Below are positions 8,819-18,692 of a stretch of DNA of 34,787 bases, piece after piece (the stretch's first letter is position 1; every line of letters begins with the position of its first letter). The stretch lies in IMG/VR virus record IMGVR_UViG_3300010885_063252, positions 1 to 34,787 of that record; one strand, 5' to 3'. A program made the translations under genes and the position numbers. A model generated the notes under the pieces. That model was given only the letters and a program-made list of their open reading frames with translations, had not been told where the DNA came from and did not search any database. The DNA comes from a virus.

Positions 8819-11800
8819 TTATGGCAACACATAGCCATGTCCAAGATAACCTGATTGCGACTGAATATAATTTATATATGGTTCACGCAATAGAAGATTA
8901 ATCTCAGTATCTGATGGATATACTAGCTTATAACCAAATGTACCAGAAGCACCTTGTCCACCAAAGAAACCGCCATGATTTCGTCCTTTATATATTCTTA
9001 CCTTATAATATTGTCCCTTAGTAGGATCATGTGTGAACAATACCTTAAATTGATCTTCAATAAACCCGCCAACTGGTCCATAATTCTTTCTTTCCAGATA
9101 ACCTAGATGCTCAATATTTCTATTACCATTTAGGCTTAGCTGACGATTTATGATATCTGTGCTGGTAATTGCAGCGGCATTAAATGATGATTTTACAGAT
9201 AACCATGGACCATCTGAAGTCTTACTCTGGAAGAATTCAGCAGCAATATTATTATCACGTGAATTGATATAAAACTCTACAGGACCAGTTAATGAAGAGA
9301 AGGTATAAAAGAATTCTTCATAAACATATGGTGATTTATCACTATTTGCACGGTTACGTTCGTTCTGTACCACTCCGACAATTCTCTGTGTTACAGTTGG
9401 AACTGGAGGAACTGCTACTACAGGACCATCAGTTGCACGTGTCTGAGCAGTAAATACAATTTCATTATATGGAAGTTCTAGAGTTGAATCAGGTGTTTGT
9501 GTAATAATATTAATTTCATCTAGAGGTGGCGATAGATATCCATCAACAATAGTTGCTCTATATGCAGGATTTGAAAGATCGGAATATTTATAGTCTTCAA
9601 ACCCATCGACAAAGAAACCGAATTTGAAACGATCAGTGCCATCAAAACTAGGAATTACACGCTTTTGAGCAAGCGCCTCAGTAAGAGTTAGTGAAGTATA
9701 ATATTCTAGGTCTTGAATTCTTTTTTCAAGCTTACCAATTTGCTCCATGGTATAACCACGTGGCTGTGTAATCAGGTTATCAACCGCAGTTAAGGTAGTC
9801 TTAATTCTGTAGTTTTCAAGACGATTAGAAGAATATTTTTCATTTGCAATTTTTGTATCTACTATCGCAACAGTTTCTGGTGATAACTGATATGGAACTG
9901 AAGGATACGGTGGAACCTTTAGAAGATTGACAGTAAGTGCATTATCTGGCTGTGATGGCTCAATATTAGTACCAGCTTGACCTTTAATAACGTGAAATGC
10001 GTTTGTTTCGTCAATTACAACACGATCAATACGACCTTGATAGTATTCAACAATAGAAGTTAACTGAGAATCTGGCGCAGGAAAAAACTTGTTTGTTGTA
10101 TTTGAAAAACGTAAACCAGCAGTCTGTTCTAGTGGATTGACTGGAGCTGAAGCTGGAAGTACAGTTGGAGTTGCAGTTTTAACTGAATATGGACGGAAAT
10201 CAAACTGATCACGAAGATCATAATATGTTCCTCTATTGCCATATACTTCAGGAATTTCAAGAGTATTTATTGTTGTTGTCGAACCGTTCAAAGAAAGAGC
10301 ATCATTAATAAAGTATGTACCAGAATCTCCTCCAACTTTTACACCTTCACTTGTCACTGAGAAGTAATTAATAGAAGCTAGAAGAAAATCATTGATGTCA
10401 ATTACCAAACTTGAATTTGGTTTTTTTACAAGGTATGAAATGCCGTAAAAGTCTTCATTTTGATTATGATCAACATAGAAATGCTGTGTTACATCTTCAA
10501 CATTAGCGTCAGTTGGAGTAAAAATTGGATTTTTTCCTTTATACACCTTATTCAGGCGATAAACATCAGGAACTCCAAGTGCCCATGGTCCACTGTTTGC
10601 ACTAACGTTTGTGGCCGTATTAATACGAACATACTTATCTTTATTAACAGTCTTAGCAACAGCAGTTGCATTCTGCCTAACATTATATGAGACAGATGCT
10701 TGAACTGCAACATTTGTTGTCATATTCATTGTGACTGTTAGAAGCTTATTTGTTGCATCGACAACCATTGTTCTATCAGTACGATCAAACGAAATTGGAA
10801 CATTTTTAGGGAACATTAAGCTATATGTGCCAGTTGTAATAGCAGTAGCAGCATTTGATACTAAAACAAGCTGGGTTGAATTTGCAACGTAACTAACTTG
10901 ACCAAGATAACCAGTACTTACGGTCAAGAAGTCTCCAGCACGAATTTGATTTACAAAATTGGTAGAAGTGCCATTGACAAAAGTTGATGTAGTCAATGAT
11001 GTGACACTACCAGTAAGATCAGTAGTATTCTTAAATGTTGCAAGTGGAGTAATAATTACTTCTTTTTCTTGCACACTATTAAGTGATCCAGTATAAGGAA
11101 AAACACCATCTGCAAGTGAAATGGTCATCTGACCAGTTGTAGCAAGATTAAAGTTATTAACAGTGCGATAGATATATGAAATGTTATTTGCCTTCTTCAC
11201 CGCTGGATTACCAGCATAGAAGATAAGTGAAGAAATATCATTGTCCTTTAGAACGGCATTGCCATTCTCTAAAACGATGTCGGCAATTCCCTTATTTGTT
11301 CCATTATAAAAGATTGAACGAAGTGATGAGAAGTTTGTGCCGACAGATAGATTGATATCAAATAGATAAATTCTATATGAACCAGAAGCACTGCCAATAG
11401 TTCCAGAATCATAAACAACCGAACGAATACGTGCAGTACCAACTGATGCTGATGGTGCAGAAGGAGTTGAACCAGCAAGACCAGCAGTATAATATTGATA
11501 TGCAGTGGTATGCAGAGTTACAAGATCGCCATAATTAAACTGGAAACTTCCCCCATATTCTTTAACAGTAACATAGTTGCCATAGTTAAGTGAGATATTT
11601 GCAGGATTAGCTGCATAGTAATCAGTACCTTTATCTACACCAATTTCATAGTTATTATTTGTTGATACACGCTTACCATTGATATAAGCAACGCCGGGGT
11701 CAATAAACACACTAAATTGTGATGCTTCTGAAGCAAAATTAGTAGGAGACTTAGTATTTAATAAGAATTTATCAATTACATAGTTGCCAGATGTCTCATA

Positions 11801-13222
11801 TTGACGTTGAGCAATATAGTTACCAATCTTGTTATATACTGTCTGACGATTTTGCTTATATGGTTCTCCACCACTAAATTCTGCAATGTATAGAAAATCT
11901 TCACGTAAGTCAGCTTCAGCCTTTGTCAATGTGACAAGCTTAGGAGTTAGTTGCAGACGATTAGCACCCGGCGCACTATAGTTAGGCGCACCAGTTGCAT
12001 TGTCAAGCAGCGAAGTATCTTGATTAGAATTAATGATTGCTTCATTAGTTTCAAAACCAACCGAAACACCATCAGGCGCATTTGAGTATTTTTCAACGAT
12101 AACCAATTCAGGCGCAACACGTGAGAAATAGCCCTTCTGATAGATAACACCTTCACCAACAGTTATAGCATAACCAGAACCAACAGGTATTTCACCAGCG
12201 CCAGCAATAGTAATATTTGTTAGATAATTCTGTGCTGTAAAATTGGCAATTGAAATTTGATTTTGAGGTGCTGTAGTTGATGAAACGGCAACATAAGGTT
12301 GAATGTAATAACCACTGCCCTTCTGTGTTACGTTCACACTCTTGATAATTCCTAAAGGACCAAGAACAAGAGATGCACGTGCACCATTACCAATAACCTC
12401 AGTAATAGTAGCAAGGCTTGATGGAGTTGGATTAGTTGTCTGTACTATGTTTCCAGAACCAAATGTCCATTTGGCAGAATCACCTGCTGCAAGATCAGAT
12501 GCTTTTGGTTTAATCTTTAGAATGACCGCTTGGTTGTTTGTTGTTGTATCAATAGCAATAATCTGACAGTTTGCAGTGCCGTTAGTGACATAATCACCTA
12601 CATAGAAATTATTTGTAAATGTTGTGCCAAATGTGCTATTCTGAATAGCAATAGCACTAACAATGGCAATACTATCACTTGTTGAAAACCCTTGTGCGCC
12701 ATCATTAACTATAATTTTTTCAATTACATTATCTGAATCATAAACAGTCAGAACTTCATCTGGATTGAACTTAAGTTGTTCAACAGTACCGCCCATGCCA
12801 TCAGATTTAAAACCTGAATTTACATAGCGAATGTATAGTGTATTGAGGTCTGGTGATTGAGATTCATAACCAGCAACAGCAGTAACAACTGTACCCACAA
12901 GAGGAACAACGTCTGCGGAATTTTTTACGTTGTATCCTTTGTATTTTGAAACTACGACAGGAGTTTGATCAGTTTCAGCATCCTTAATCTTAACAAACTG
13001 AAAATTATTATTGAAGATGATATCACACCCATCAACAATTGTACCAGCTTTGAAGATATTGTCACCGAAGCGTTCGATCTGCTTTTGTAGGAGTGTCTGA
13101 AGCTGATTTAGTTCACGAGCCTGAACAGACACGCCTGGGCGGAAAAGAATTTTATAGAAATCCTTTGTCTCGCTGTAATCGTCAAAATATGGTGACACAC
13201 TTAAGTCTGTTTGAATAGACAT
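8819..13222 (-). CDS. DUF4815-type virion structural protein
   Basis: 1467 residues, ATG 13222. Residues about 10-62 show the DUF4815 start signature: 'SPYFDDYSETKDFYKILFRP', 'VSVQARELNQLQTLLQKQIE', 'RFGDNIFKAGTIVDG'. The body is beta-rich, with a GxGY motif ('KGSGYYIQPYVAV', about 302-315) and a VGDYV segment near 206. A helical segment lies near 1165-1200 ('MEQIGKLEKRIQDLEYYTS'). The C-terminus is Gly/Tyr-rich ('NHGGFFGGQGASGTFGYKL'). Proteins of this type are large baseplate/tail components in cyanophages and related T4-like phages and are encoded next to gp8, as here. This copy seems to lack the usual C-terminal module, which lies in the next gene. Confidence 0.8.
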   Translation of the reverse strand: MSIQTDLSVSPYFDDYSETKDFYKILFRPGVSVQARELNQLQTLLQKQIERFGDNIFKAGTIVDGCDIIFNNNFQFVKIKDAETDQTPVVVSKYKGYNVKNSADVVPLVGTVVTAVAGYESQSPDLNTLYIRYVNSGFKSDGMGGTVEQLKFNPDEVLTVYDSDNVIEKIIVNDGAQGFSTSDSIAIVSAIAIQNSTFGTTFTNNFYVGDYVTNGTANCQIIAIDTTTNNQAVILKIKPKASDLAAGDSAKWTFGSGNIVQTTNPTPSSLATITEVIGNGARASLVLGPLGIIKSVNVTQKGSGYYIQPYVAVSSTTAPQNQISIANFTAQNYLTNITIAGAGEIPVGSGYAITVGEGVIYQKGYFSRVAPELVIVEKYSNAPDGVSVGFETNEAIINSNQDTSLLDNATGAPNYSAPGANRLQLTPKLVTLTKAEADLREDFLYIAEFSGGEPYKQNRQTVYNKIGNYIAQRQYETSGNYVIDKFLLNTKSPTNFASEASQFSVFIDPGVAYINGKRVSTNNNYEIGVDKGTDYYAANPANISLNYGNYVTVKEYGGSFQFNYGDLVTLHTTAYQYYTAGLAGSTPSAPSASVGTARIRSVVYDSGTIGSASGSYRIYLFDINLSVGTNFSSLRSIFYNGTNKGIADIVLENGNAVLKDNDISSLIFYAGNPAVKKANNISYIYRTVNNFNLATTGQMTISLADGVFPYTGSLNSVQEKEVIITPLATFKNTTDLTGSVTSLTTSTFVNGTSTNFVNQIRAGDFLTVSTGYLGQVSYVANSTQLVLVSNAATAITTGTYSLMFPKNVPISFDRTDRTMVVDATNKLLTVTMNMTTNVAVQASVSYNVRQNATAVAKTVNKDKYVRINTATNVSANSGPWALGVPDVYRLNKVYKGKNPIFTPTDANVEDVTQHFYVDHNQNEDFYGISYLVKKPNSSLVIDINDFLLASINYFSVTSEGVKVGGDSGTYFINDALSLNGSTTTINTLEIPEVYGNRGTYYDLRDQFDFRPYSVKTATPTVLPASAPVNPLEQTAGLRFSNTTNKFFPAPDSQLTSIVEYYQGRIDRVVIDETNAFHVIKGQAGTNIEPSQPDNALTVNLLKVPPYPSVPYQLSPETVAIVDTKIANEKYSSNRLENYRIKTTLTAVDNLITQPRGYTMEQIGKLEKRIQDLEYYTSLTLTEALAQKRVIPSFDGTDRFKFGFFVDGFEDYKYSDLSNPAYRATIVDGYLSPPLDEINIITQTPDSTLELPYNEIVFTAQTRATDGPVVAVPPVPTVTQRIVGVVQNERNRANSDKSPYVYEEFFYTFSSLTGPVEFYINSRDNNIAAEFFQSKTSDGPWLSVKSSFNAAAITSTDIINRQLSLNGNRNIEHLGYLERKNYGPVGGFIEDQFKVLFTHDPTKGQYYKVRIYKGRNHGGFFGGQGASGTFGYKLVYPSDTEINLLLREPYINYIQSQSGYLGHGYVLP

Positions 13223-13239
13223 TTAATTAAAGACTCCGC

Positions 13240-15294
13240 TTAAAATTCTAGTACAAGTTTGACAACTTCTGTCTGATTAGCTTTACGTGTAATTGGATTT
13301 AGGTTTTCCAGATAAAGGATTTCTCCACTGTCTGTGATCAATTCTCCATCGTATTTATTTGATACAATAAAGTATGAATTTGAAGTAAGACCTTTAATTG
13401 TGCCGTCACTTCCATAACTAGCAGTAAGGAATGAGTTCTTTACGTTAGTAACATACATTGTATCATCTAGACCACCAATACTATCAATAATAGAATGGAA
13501 GCTTGCTTGTGGCTGAGCAAATCCAGTAACCGCTTCTTGTGCAATTATTTCATCATCAATGAACCCAGCCTTACTCACACTACCAACAAACTTGGTTAGT
13601 TGATTAAATCCACTAAACTCATCTGCATCTCTTTCGTTGATGAATACGAATGGACGTGCTATAGTATTAGCTGCCGCTGTGCAAAATGAATCTTGACCAA
13701 TAATATTTGAACCAATACTTAGATTTTTTGCTAATACATTTGTTAAATTCAAACTATTAAATGAATATGAAGAAACTTTTCCATATAATTCAGTTTCTGC
13801 TAAAGTAATAGAGCAATTAGACCCAGTAAAGTTTGAAGATGAACTGACCGTCATTATGCTATTAGAAGAAATTGAAGAAATAGTAGCAAAGAAGTTAGAT
13901 GAACCATCATTGATAATAATTTGATCATTTGTTCTCAGTGCTTCTTCAAAGTTTACTCCTGAAGAATAAACAAGATTATTAGCAGCTACATTTACAGTTC
14001 CTGCTAATTTAATTGGTTTATAGCGATAAACATTTTCACCAATAATAAATTGTCCGACAGTTTTTGTCATATCAAGAAGAATAGATACATTCGCAAATAA
14101 TGGGTCTTTAATTAAACCAATTGTTCTATAATCATTAGCAATTGATAAAGGTATTTCATCACCAATAAAATATGTATTAATTCCCACATACTTAGCAAAT
14201 AGTTCATTGTTTATACTTATACCATGACCGCCTTCAGGTGAAAGAATAGTCCTCAAAGATGCCTCAATGGTAACAGGAACAATATCATTAACCTGAATAA
14301 TAGCAATAGCCGAACGATACCCTGAACCAGAATTAAGTATTTCTACCTTACCAATAGAGTTGCCACTAGTAGGGTCAATAATCGCACGAGCATAACAGTC
14401 AGTGATCTTTGTGCCACTTGTGTCATAAATGAATACATTTGGATAAATTTCATATGTATCACCAACTTTAACAGTGCCGTTAAAGCTATTTTCTAAAGTA
14501 ATAATCTTTTTATTATTTTCAACATCAATCTGATAGTTTGTAATAACTCTATATTGGCCATTTGCTTCACCAGATGTAATTTTAATGATACATCCATTAT
14601 AGAAATTATTAAGGCTGGATGCGCTCAAACCAATTCCATATAGTAGAGTATTTTCACCAATACGAACACTTTCAAACTCACCTTCAGGGATATAATTATC
14701 ATAACCTTTACCAGCATCAGTAATGCTGATGACATCAATTGCTCCTGACTTTGCACTAGCAGTAACTTTACTGTCAATGACTACAGGCATATAATCAATT
14801 GTTGAAAACTTATTCATGGTATATTCATCAACAGAGAACATGTATTTCCAAATATAACCATCATTAGGAGTTTCAAATGCATCAGTATCTGTTCCATATG
14901 GTTCTACAGTTGATTTAGCGCCATTATTATTGAACAAACATTTATATACATAAGTATATGTGCCAGAATTGACAGCTACATAGAATTTTTTGTCTATTAG
15001 ATTAGCATCATCGTCATCATACATATCATAGACAGTATCAACCATCCAATCATAACGACGAATCATATTAGTCACATCATTGTACTTGACTTTTTTACCA
15101 AAAATCATATCATTATAGATATTAATCTGTTCTTTTGTTGTGTCAGATGGCATAGGAATGATGACATCCCCATTTTCATAAGGAGTATGTCTTGCTGCAA
15201 AGACATAATAACTCGACCCGCTTTGTATACTACGTACAAACGTTTCAGAGGTTTCGACATTGAGTTTTTTTGTAACAATTTGTTTTGTGATCAT
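13240..15294 (-). CDS. 8: Baseplate wedge protein, gp8 family
   Basis: 684 residues, ATG 15294, about twice the length of T4 gp8 (334 aa). The N-terminal half has the family marks: an early 'SSYYVFAARHTPYENGD', 'YVAVNSGTYTYVYKCL' near 105-120, 'DGYIWKYMFSV' at 146-156, and 'SPEGGHG' near 352-358. Two GxGY segments ('DAGKGYDNYIP', 'NSGSGYRSAIAI') look like small inserted beta modules, and the extra C-terminal region is beta-rich. gp8 joins neighbouring wedges in the T4 baseplate. The upstream gap carries a late-promoter octamer (15330-15337). The family assignment is good; what the extra length does is unknown. Confidence 0.85.
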   Translation of the reverse strand: MITKQIVTKKLNVETSETFVRSIQSGSSYYVFAARHTPYENGDVIIPMPSDTTKEQINIYNDMIFGKKVKYNDVTNMIRRYDWMVDTVYDMYDDDDANLIDKKFYVAVNSGTYTYVYKCLFNNNGAKSTVEPYGTDTDAFETPNDGYIWKYMFSVDEYTMNKFSTIDYMPVVIDSKVTASAKSGAIDVISITDAGKGYDNYIPEGEFESVRIGENTLLYGIGLSASSLNNFYNGCIIKITSGEANGQYRVITNYQIDVENNKKIITLENSFNGTVKVGDTYEIYPNVFIYDTSGTKITDCYARAIIDPTSGNSIGKVEILNSGSGYRSAIAIIQVNDIVPVTIEASLRTILSPEGGHGISINNELFAKYVGINTYFIGDEIPLSIANDYRTIGLIKDPLFANVSILLDMTKTVGQFIIGENVYRYKPIKLAGTVNVAANNLVYSSGVNFEEALRTNDQIIINDGSSNFFATISSISSNSIMTVSSSSNFTGSNCSITLAETELYGKVSSYSFNSLNLTNVLAKNLSIGSNIIGQDSFCTAAANTIARPFVFINERDADEFSGFNQLTKFVGSVSKAGFIDDEIIAQEAVTGFAQPQASFHSIIDSIGGLDDTMYVTNVKNSFLTASYGSDGTIKGLTSNSYFIVSNKYDGELITDSGEILYLENLNPITRKANQTEVVKLVLEF
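13352..13359 (-). promoter_or_regulatory. Possible late promoter for the DUF4815-type gene (AATAAATA)
   Basis: AATAAATAC inside the end of gp8, about 124 nt from predicted start site to ATG 13222. It could be a chance match, since it is within coding sequence. Confidence 0.35.
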
Positions 15295-15329
15295 AACTTA
15301 TATTTATGTCTCTTGTATTGGTTATAAGG

Positions 15330-15337
15330 TATTTATT
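15330..15337 (-). promoter_or_regulatory. Predicted late promoter for gp8 (AATAAATA)
   Basis: AATAAATAC in the 50-base gap between the gp7-like gene and gp8. The predicted start at about 15324 gives a 30-nt leader to ATG 15294. Confidence 0.6.
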
Positions 15338-15344
15338 AGTGTAA

Positions 15345-18300
15345 TTAATCTCTAATTTCTATATATGAAGGACTATATGAAGGACTACGATCCTGAACAT
15401 AGATATTTTTACGATCTTGAATAGTCAATGGTGATACTGGTAGAATTTCAACTGATGAATTTGCGATTTTAACACTAGCATTTGAAACAGTATCAATAAC
15501 GACTGTACCAAAGAAACGAGTACCAGCAGTATGCATAACCTTTTTAAACATATCAGCATATTTGTCTATCGGTAATCTTGACATGATATCATATGAGTAT
15601 TCCTGATAATAATCACCATCATGAATTTTTGATATGTTGCTTAGAAACCCTTTAGAAGTCTTGTAATATCCACTACCAGTACCAGCGCCTTTGACAATAG
15701 CACGTGCAGTGCCTGATCGTATTCCATCCTCAGAGGTAAAAATTAGCGTCTGATTATTGGAATATCCATAGCCAGAATCTACCACTTGTAATGCCGTTAC
15801 AACTCCTTTTGCGCTAAAGGTAGAGCCGTCGATTTTTGAATTGAATCCTATTTGGGAGCTATCATCAAATTCTTGGACCTCAATTAAAGTTGAAGTCACG
15901 CCAGATGATTTTCCTGTCAAGGTTTTATTTAATTCAAATTTATTATTAAATTGCTGTCTTTTAACATAAATTGTGTTAGCACTTACTCCAAATACCAATC
16001 CTTTGGCAACAGTTGGGACTGTAATAGATGCAACATTTAATACTCGTGTCGTGCTTGTTGGTGAACTATAGCTATATAGAGCACCTCCAGACGCAACATT
16101 AAATGCTCCATTTGATGCCTGATTAACAACAATGACATTTGATGTGGGATAATTAACTGAATATACAGTACCAACAGCACCTGATATAAATTGAAATATT
16201 TTTTCCCCAACTCTAAAAACTTGTGGATTTATAACTTCTATATTATAACGTAAATCGGGAATTGATTGTTGTACTTGCTCACCAACAATATATGGATTGG
16301 TAGCATCTTTTACGGTAAAAATATAATCTTTATAATTATAATTAGCAATATATGGCTGATATGCTCTTACAACAGGAGGAGTAGCATAATTAAGGCCAGG
16401 GTTAATATCAGATAATGTGCTAATAGTACCAATAGAAAGATTGGCAAAACTCATGCATGAAAAAATTGATGATGATACATTTCCGCTTGGTTTTTGTTTA
16501 AAACCAAAATTTTGTGAATTTAACTGAATTGAAGAAAATGATTGATTAGCTCCAGCAATAGGATAATTATTGCTTCCAATTAAATTAGAATTTATTTGAA
16601 TTGTTTCTGCTTCTGTGATACTGCCAATTTTAAATGAAGCGCCACTTCCACTAGAAATAGAGACTATATCAGAAATAGTGCCTGTCTGACTTCCAACGAG
16701 TTTTGAAAGTTTAGAGACATTATATTTATTTTGTGTATCGTATACAGATACAAAAAAACTTACATTTGTAACAATAGCAGAAGTTTCTGGTTTATTCACT
16801 ACACTTAATGGCATACCATTCTTAAAAAATCCTGACATATTGGATAATCCCAGAATTCCATTAGTAGTATTTAAATCAATTCGTGTAATTTTTGCTCGGC
16901 CAATTTCAATCCCTTCATTATTAAGCTGATATATTTCATCATAATTATTAATAATACCCAAAATATTACTAATATTCATGGTAGCGATACCAGAAATATC
17001 AAGCACCGACCCCGAAGCAGAAGTATCCTGTGACTGTGAAACAGTAGCTACTATTGATGGGTTATTAGTTTGACGAATTTTATTACCAACAGATGTAGTA
17101 TGGTTATTAGATACTACCATGACAATCTGTCCATTACTATAGACATTTACACGATTTTCAATAATTTCACCAAAAGCAAGTAAATTATTAGTGCTACTGA
17201 CAATGCTTATTACATCCCCAACAGCAAATTGTGATCCATCAGCAATACCAGTATATTCAATAGTAGCACGATTTTGCTTTAGGTCTTCAAATACTTTATA
17301 ATATCCGCTTATGTATGATTCTTTGAATAATGGGGTTAAAGAAGCCCTAACTCCACGTTCTGAATTAAATTCAATATTATAATTATTGCCAAAAAATCCG
17401 CCACTCTGAAACATCAGAGCGGTCGTTGTGACTCTTCCCCCAGCATCTGTAATAGGTCTAAATTTAGCATAACCATATGTAGATTTGATTATAATAAAAT
17501 CATTGTTACTATAAAAACGACCCTGATTGGTGATTATAATATCACCGACTGAGTTTGATGTTGTTACATTAGAAACTAAAATTGTATTATCTGTGATTAG
17601 AGATTGTGTTCTGTTTAATGCCTCATCGCCAGTAATCTCATGTGATACAGAATAACCATATCCACCTTCTAGTAGAATAAATTCAACAACACCACGTTCA
17701 TCATCAAAAACTGAAGCAACACGTGCCTGTCCATAGTCACCAGTTTCTGTTACGAATGATACAATATCACCAACAGCAAACTCTTTTGACCCTGTAATAA
17801 CATCGACAGAAGTTAATGACCCTAAAACACGTGGAGAATCAGAAAAAGGAGTTTCACTCTTACGATATATTGTTTCACGATTTTCAAATTCACCCTGAAC
17901 ATTTGACAGATAGAGAATGTGAACAAACCCGTTATTGACTTTTCTTTTGATATATCGTTCAACAAATGCTTCAGCGCCAGAAGTAATGCCTCTGACTAAT
18001 GTACCGACAAGTGTTACCGCTCTCTGTGGATTACTACCAGTAATTTCCAAATATTGTGGCTTTACCCATTTGCTTTCAGATGGCTTGAATAGATTATCAC
18101 CAGGGTAAACTACCTGACTATTATATCCATATACTAGACGAAAGAATAGATCAATTGAGCGAGAAGTGCCCTTAGAACGATATAGATCAAGAGAGTTCTT
18201 GACCAACATACGTTTATTTGATTGAGTATCAAATTCAATATTTTTTAAATATTTTTCTTTGAATTGAGTGATGAATAGATCAAGTGTGGTATCAATATCA

Positions 18301-18689
18301 CGAATATTTGATAGATTGCGTGACAAGAAGATATTGCCCAATCTCTTAGTTGCACCGCCCCTTAGAATATATGTATTTCCACCGCTTGAACTTGTTATTG
18401 GAATAAGTTCTGAGCAAATATTAAAGCATTTAAAAGTTTCTAGCCCATCAACCTTGACAAGAATATCAGCCCCAACATAAGCAACAACTGTACCAGTAAC
18501 ATTATCTTGTGTAACAACATCACCAACATTAAAATTGGCCATGTCTTCTAACTGAAGAAGTTGATGATTAGTTTCTAGCCATTCATAATAAGCTTTAACA
18601 AATGCAATAAAATTCTGTCCCTCATCCTTATAAAAGGATGGAAACATACTCTCAATTAATGGGGATATCTTTTGTTCAATATCTTGCAT
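15345..18689 (-). CDS. 7: Baseplate wedge protein, gp7-like (tail protein I relative)
   Basis: 1114 residues, ATG 18689, three nt after the gp6 stop. T4 gp7 is 1032 aa and sits in the same place, between gp6 and gp8. The N-terminus 'IESMFPSFYKDEGQNFIAFV' and 'KAYYEWLE' is typical of long wedge proteins in aquatic T4-like phages. Residues 131-190 hold 'RDIDTTLDLFITQFKEKYL' and 'LDLYRSKGTSRSIDLFFRL'; the KGT motif resembles P2 gpI-type tail proteins, to which gp7 is related. The rest contains at least five 'VGD/VGE ... G ... V' beta modules (near 52, 302, 488, 826, 918) and a 'GYGYS' motif near 343-347. The wedge role is inferred from order and the KGT region; direct similarity to T4 gp7 is not certain. 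Confidence 0.7.
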   Translation of the reverse strand: MQDIEQKISPLIESMFPSFYKDEGQNFIAFVKAYYEWLETNHQLLQLEDMANFNVGDVVTQDNVTGTVVAYVGADILVKVDGLETFKCFNICSELIPITSSSGGNTYILRGGATKRLGNIFLSRNLSNIRDIDTTLDLFITQFKEKYLKNIEFDTQSNKRMLVKNSLDLYRSKGTSRSIDLFFRLVYGYNSQVVYPGDNLFKPSESKWVKPQYLEITGSNPQRAVTLVGTLVRGITSGAEAFVERYIKRKVNNGFVHILYLSNVQGEFENRETIYRKSETPFSDSPRVLGSLTSVDVITGSKEFAVGDIVSFVTETGDYGQARVASVFDDERGVVEFILLEGGYGYSVSHEITGDEALNRTQSLITDNTILVSNVTTSNSVGDIIITNQGRFYSNNDFIIIKSTYGYAKFRPITDAGGRVTTTALMFQSGGFFGNNYNIEFNSERGVRASLTPLFKESYISGYYKVFEDLKQNRATIEYTGIADGSQFAVGDVISIVSSTNNLLAFGEIIENRVNVYSNGQIVMVVSNNHTTSVGNKIRQTNNPSIVATVSQSQDTSASGSVLDISGIATMNISNILGIINNYDEIYQLNNEGIEIGRAKITRIDLNTTNGILGLSNMSGFFKNGMPLSVVNKPETSAIVTNVSFFVSVYDTQNKYNVSKLSKLVGSQTGTISDIVSISSGSGASFKIGSITEAETIQINSNLIGSNNYPIAGANQSFSSIQLNSQNFGFKQKPSGNVSSSIFSCMSFANLSIGTISTLSDINPGLNYATPPVVRAYQPYIANYNYKDYIFTVKDATNPYIVGEQVQQSIPDLRYNIEVINPQVFRVGEKIFQFISGAVGTVYSVNYPTSNVIVVNQASNGAFNVASGGALYSYSSPTSTTRVLNVASITVPTVAKGLVFGVSANTIYVKRQQFNNKFELNKTLTGKSSGVTSTLIEVQEFDDSSQIGFNSKIDGSTFSAKGVVTALQVVDSGYGYSNNQTLIFTSEDGIRSGTARAIVKGAGTGSGYYKTSKGFLSNISKIHDGDYYQEYSYDIMSRLPIDKYADMFKKVMHTAGTRFFGTVVIDTVSNASVKIANSSVEILPVSPLTIQDRKNIYVQDRSPSYSPSYIEIRD

Positions 18690-18692
18690 TCA

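Noticed and set aside
9585-9592. Exact TATAAATA on the minus strand inside the DUF4815-type gene
   Set aside because: About 800 nt from the next gene start; it comes from the codons for Tyr-Lys-Tyr.
15301-15308. Second late-promoter-like octamer (CATAAATA) before gp8
   Set aside because: Its predicted start site would fall at or just inside the gp8 ATG, leaving no leader.
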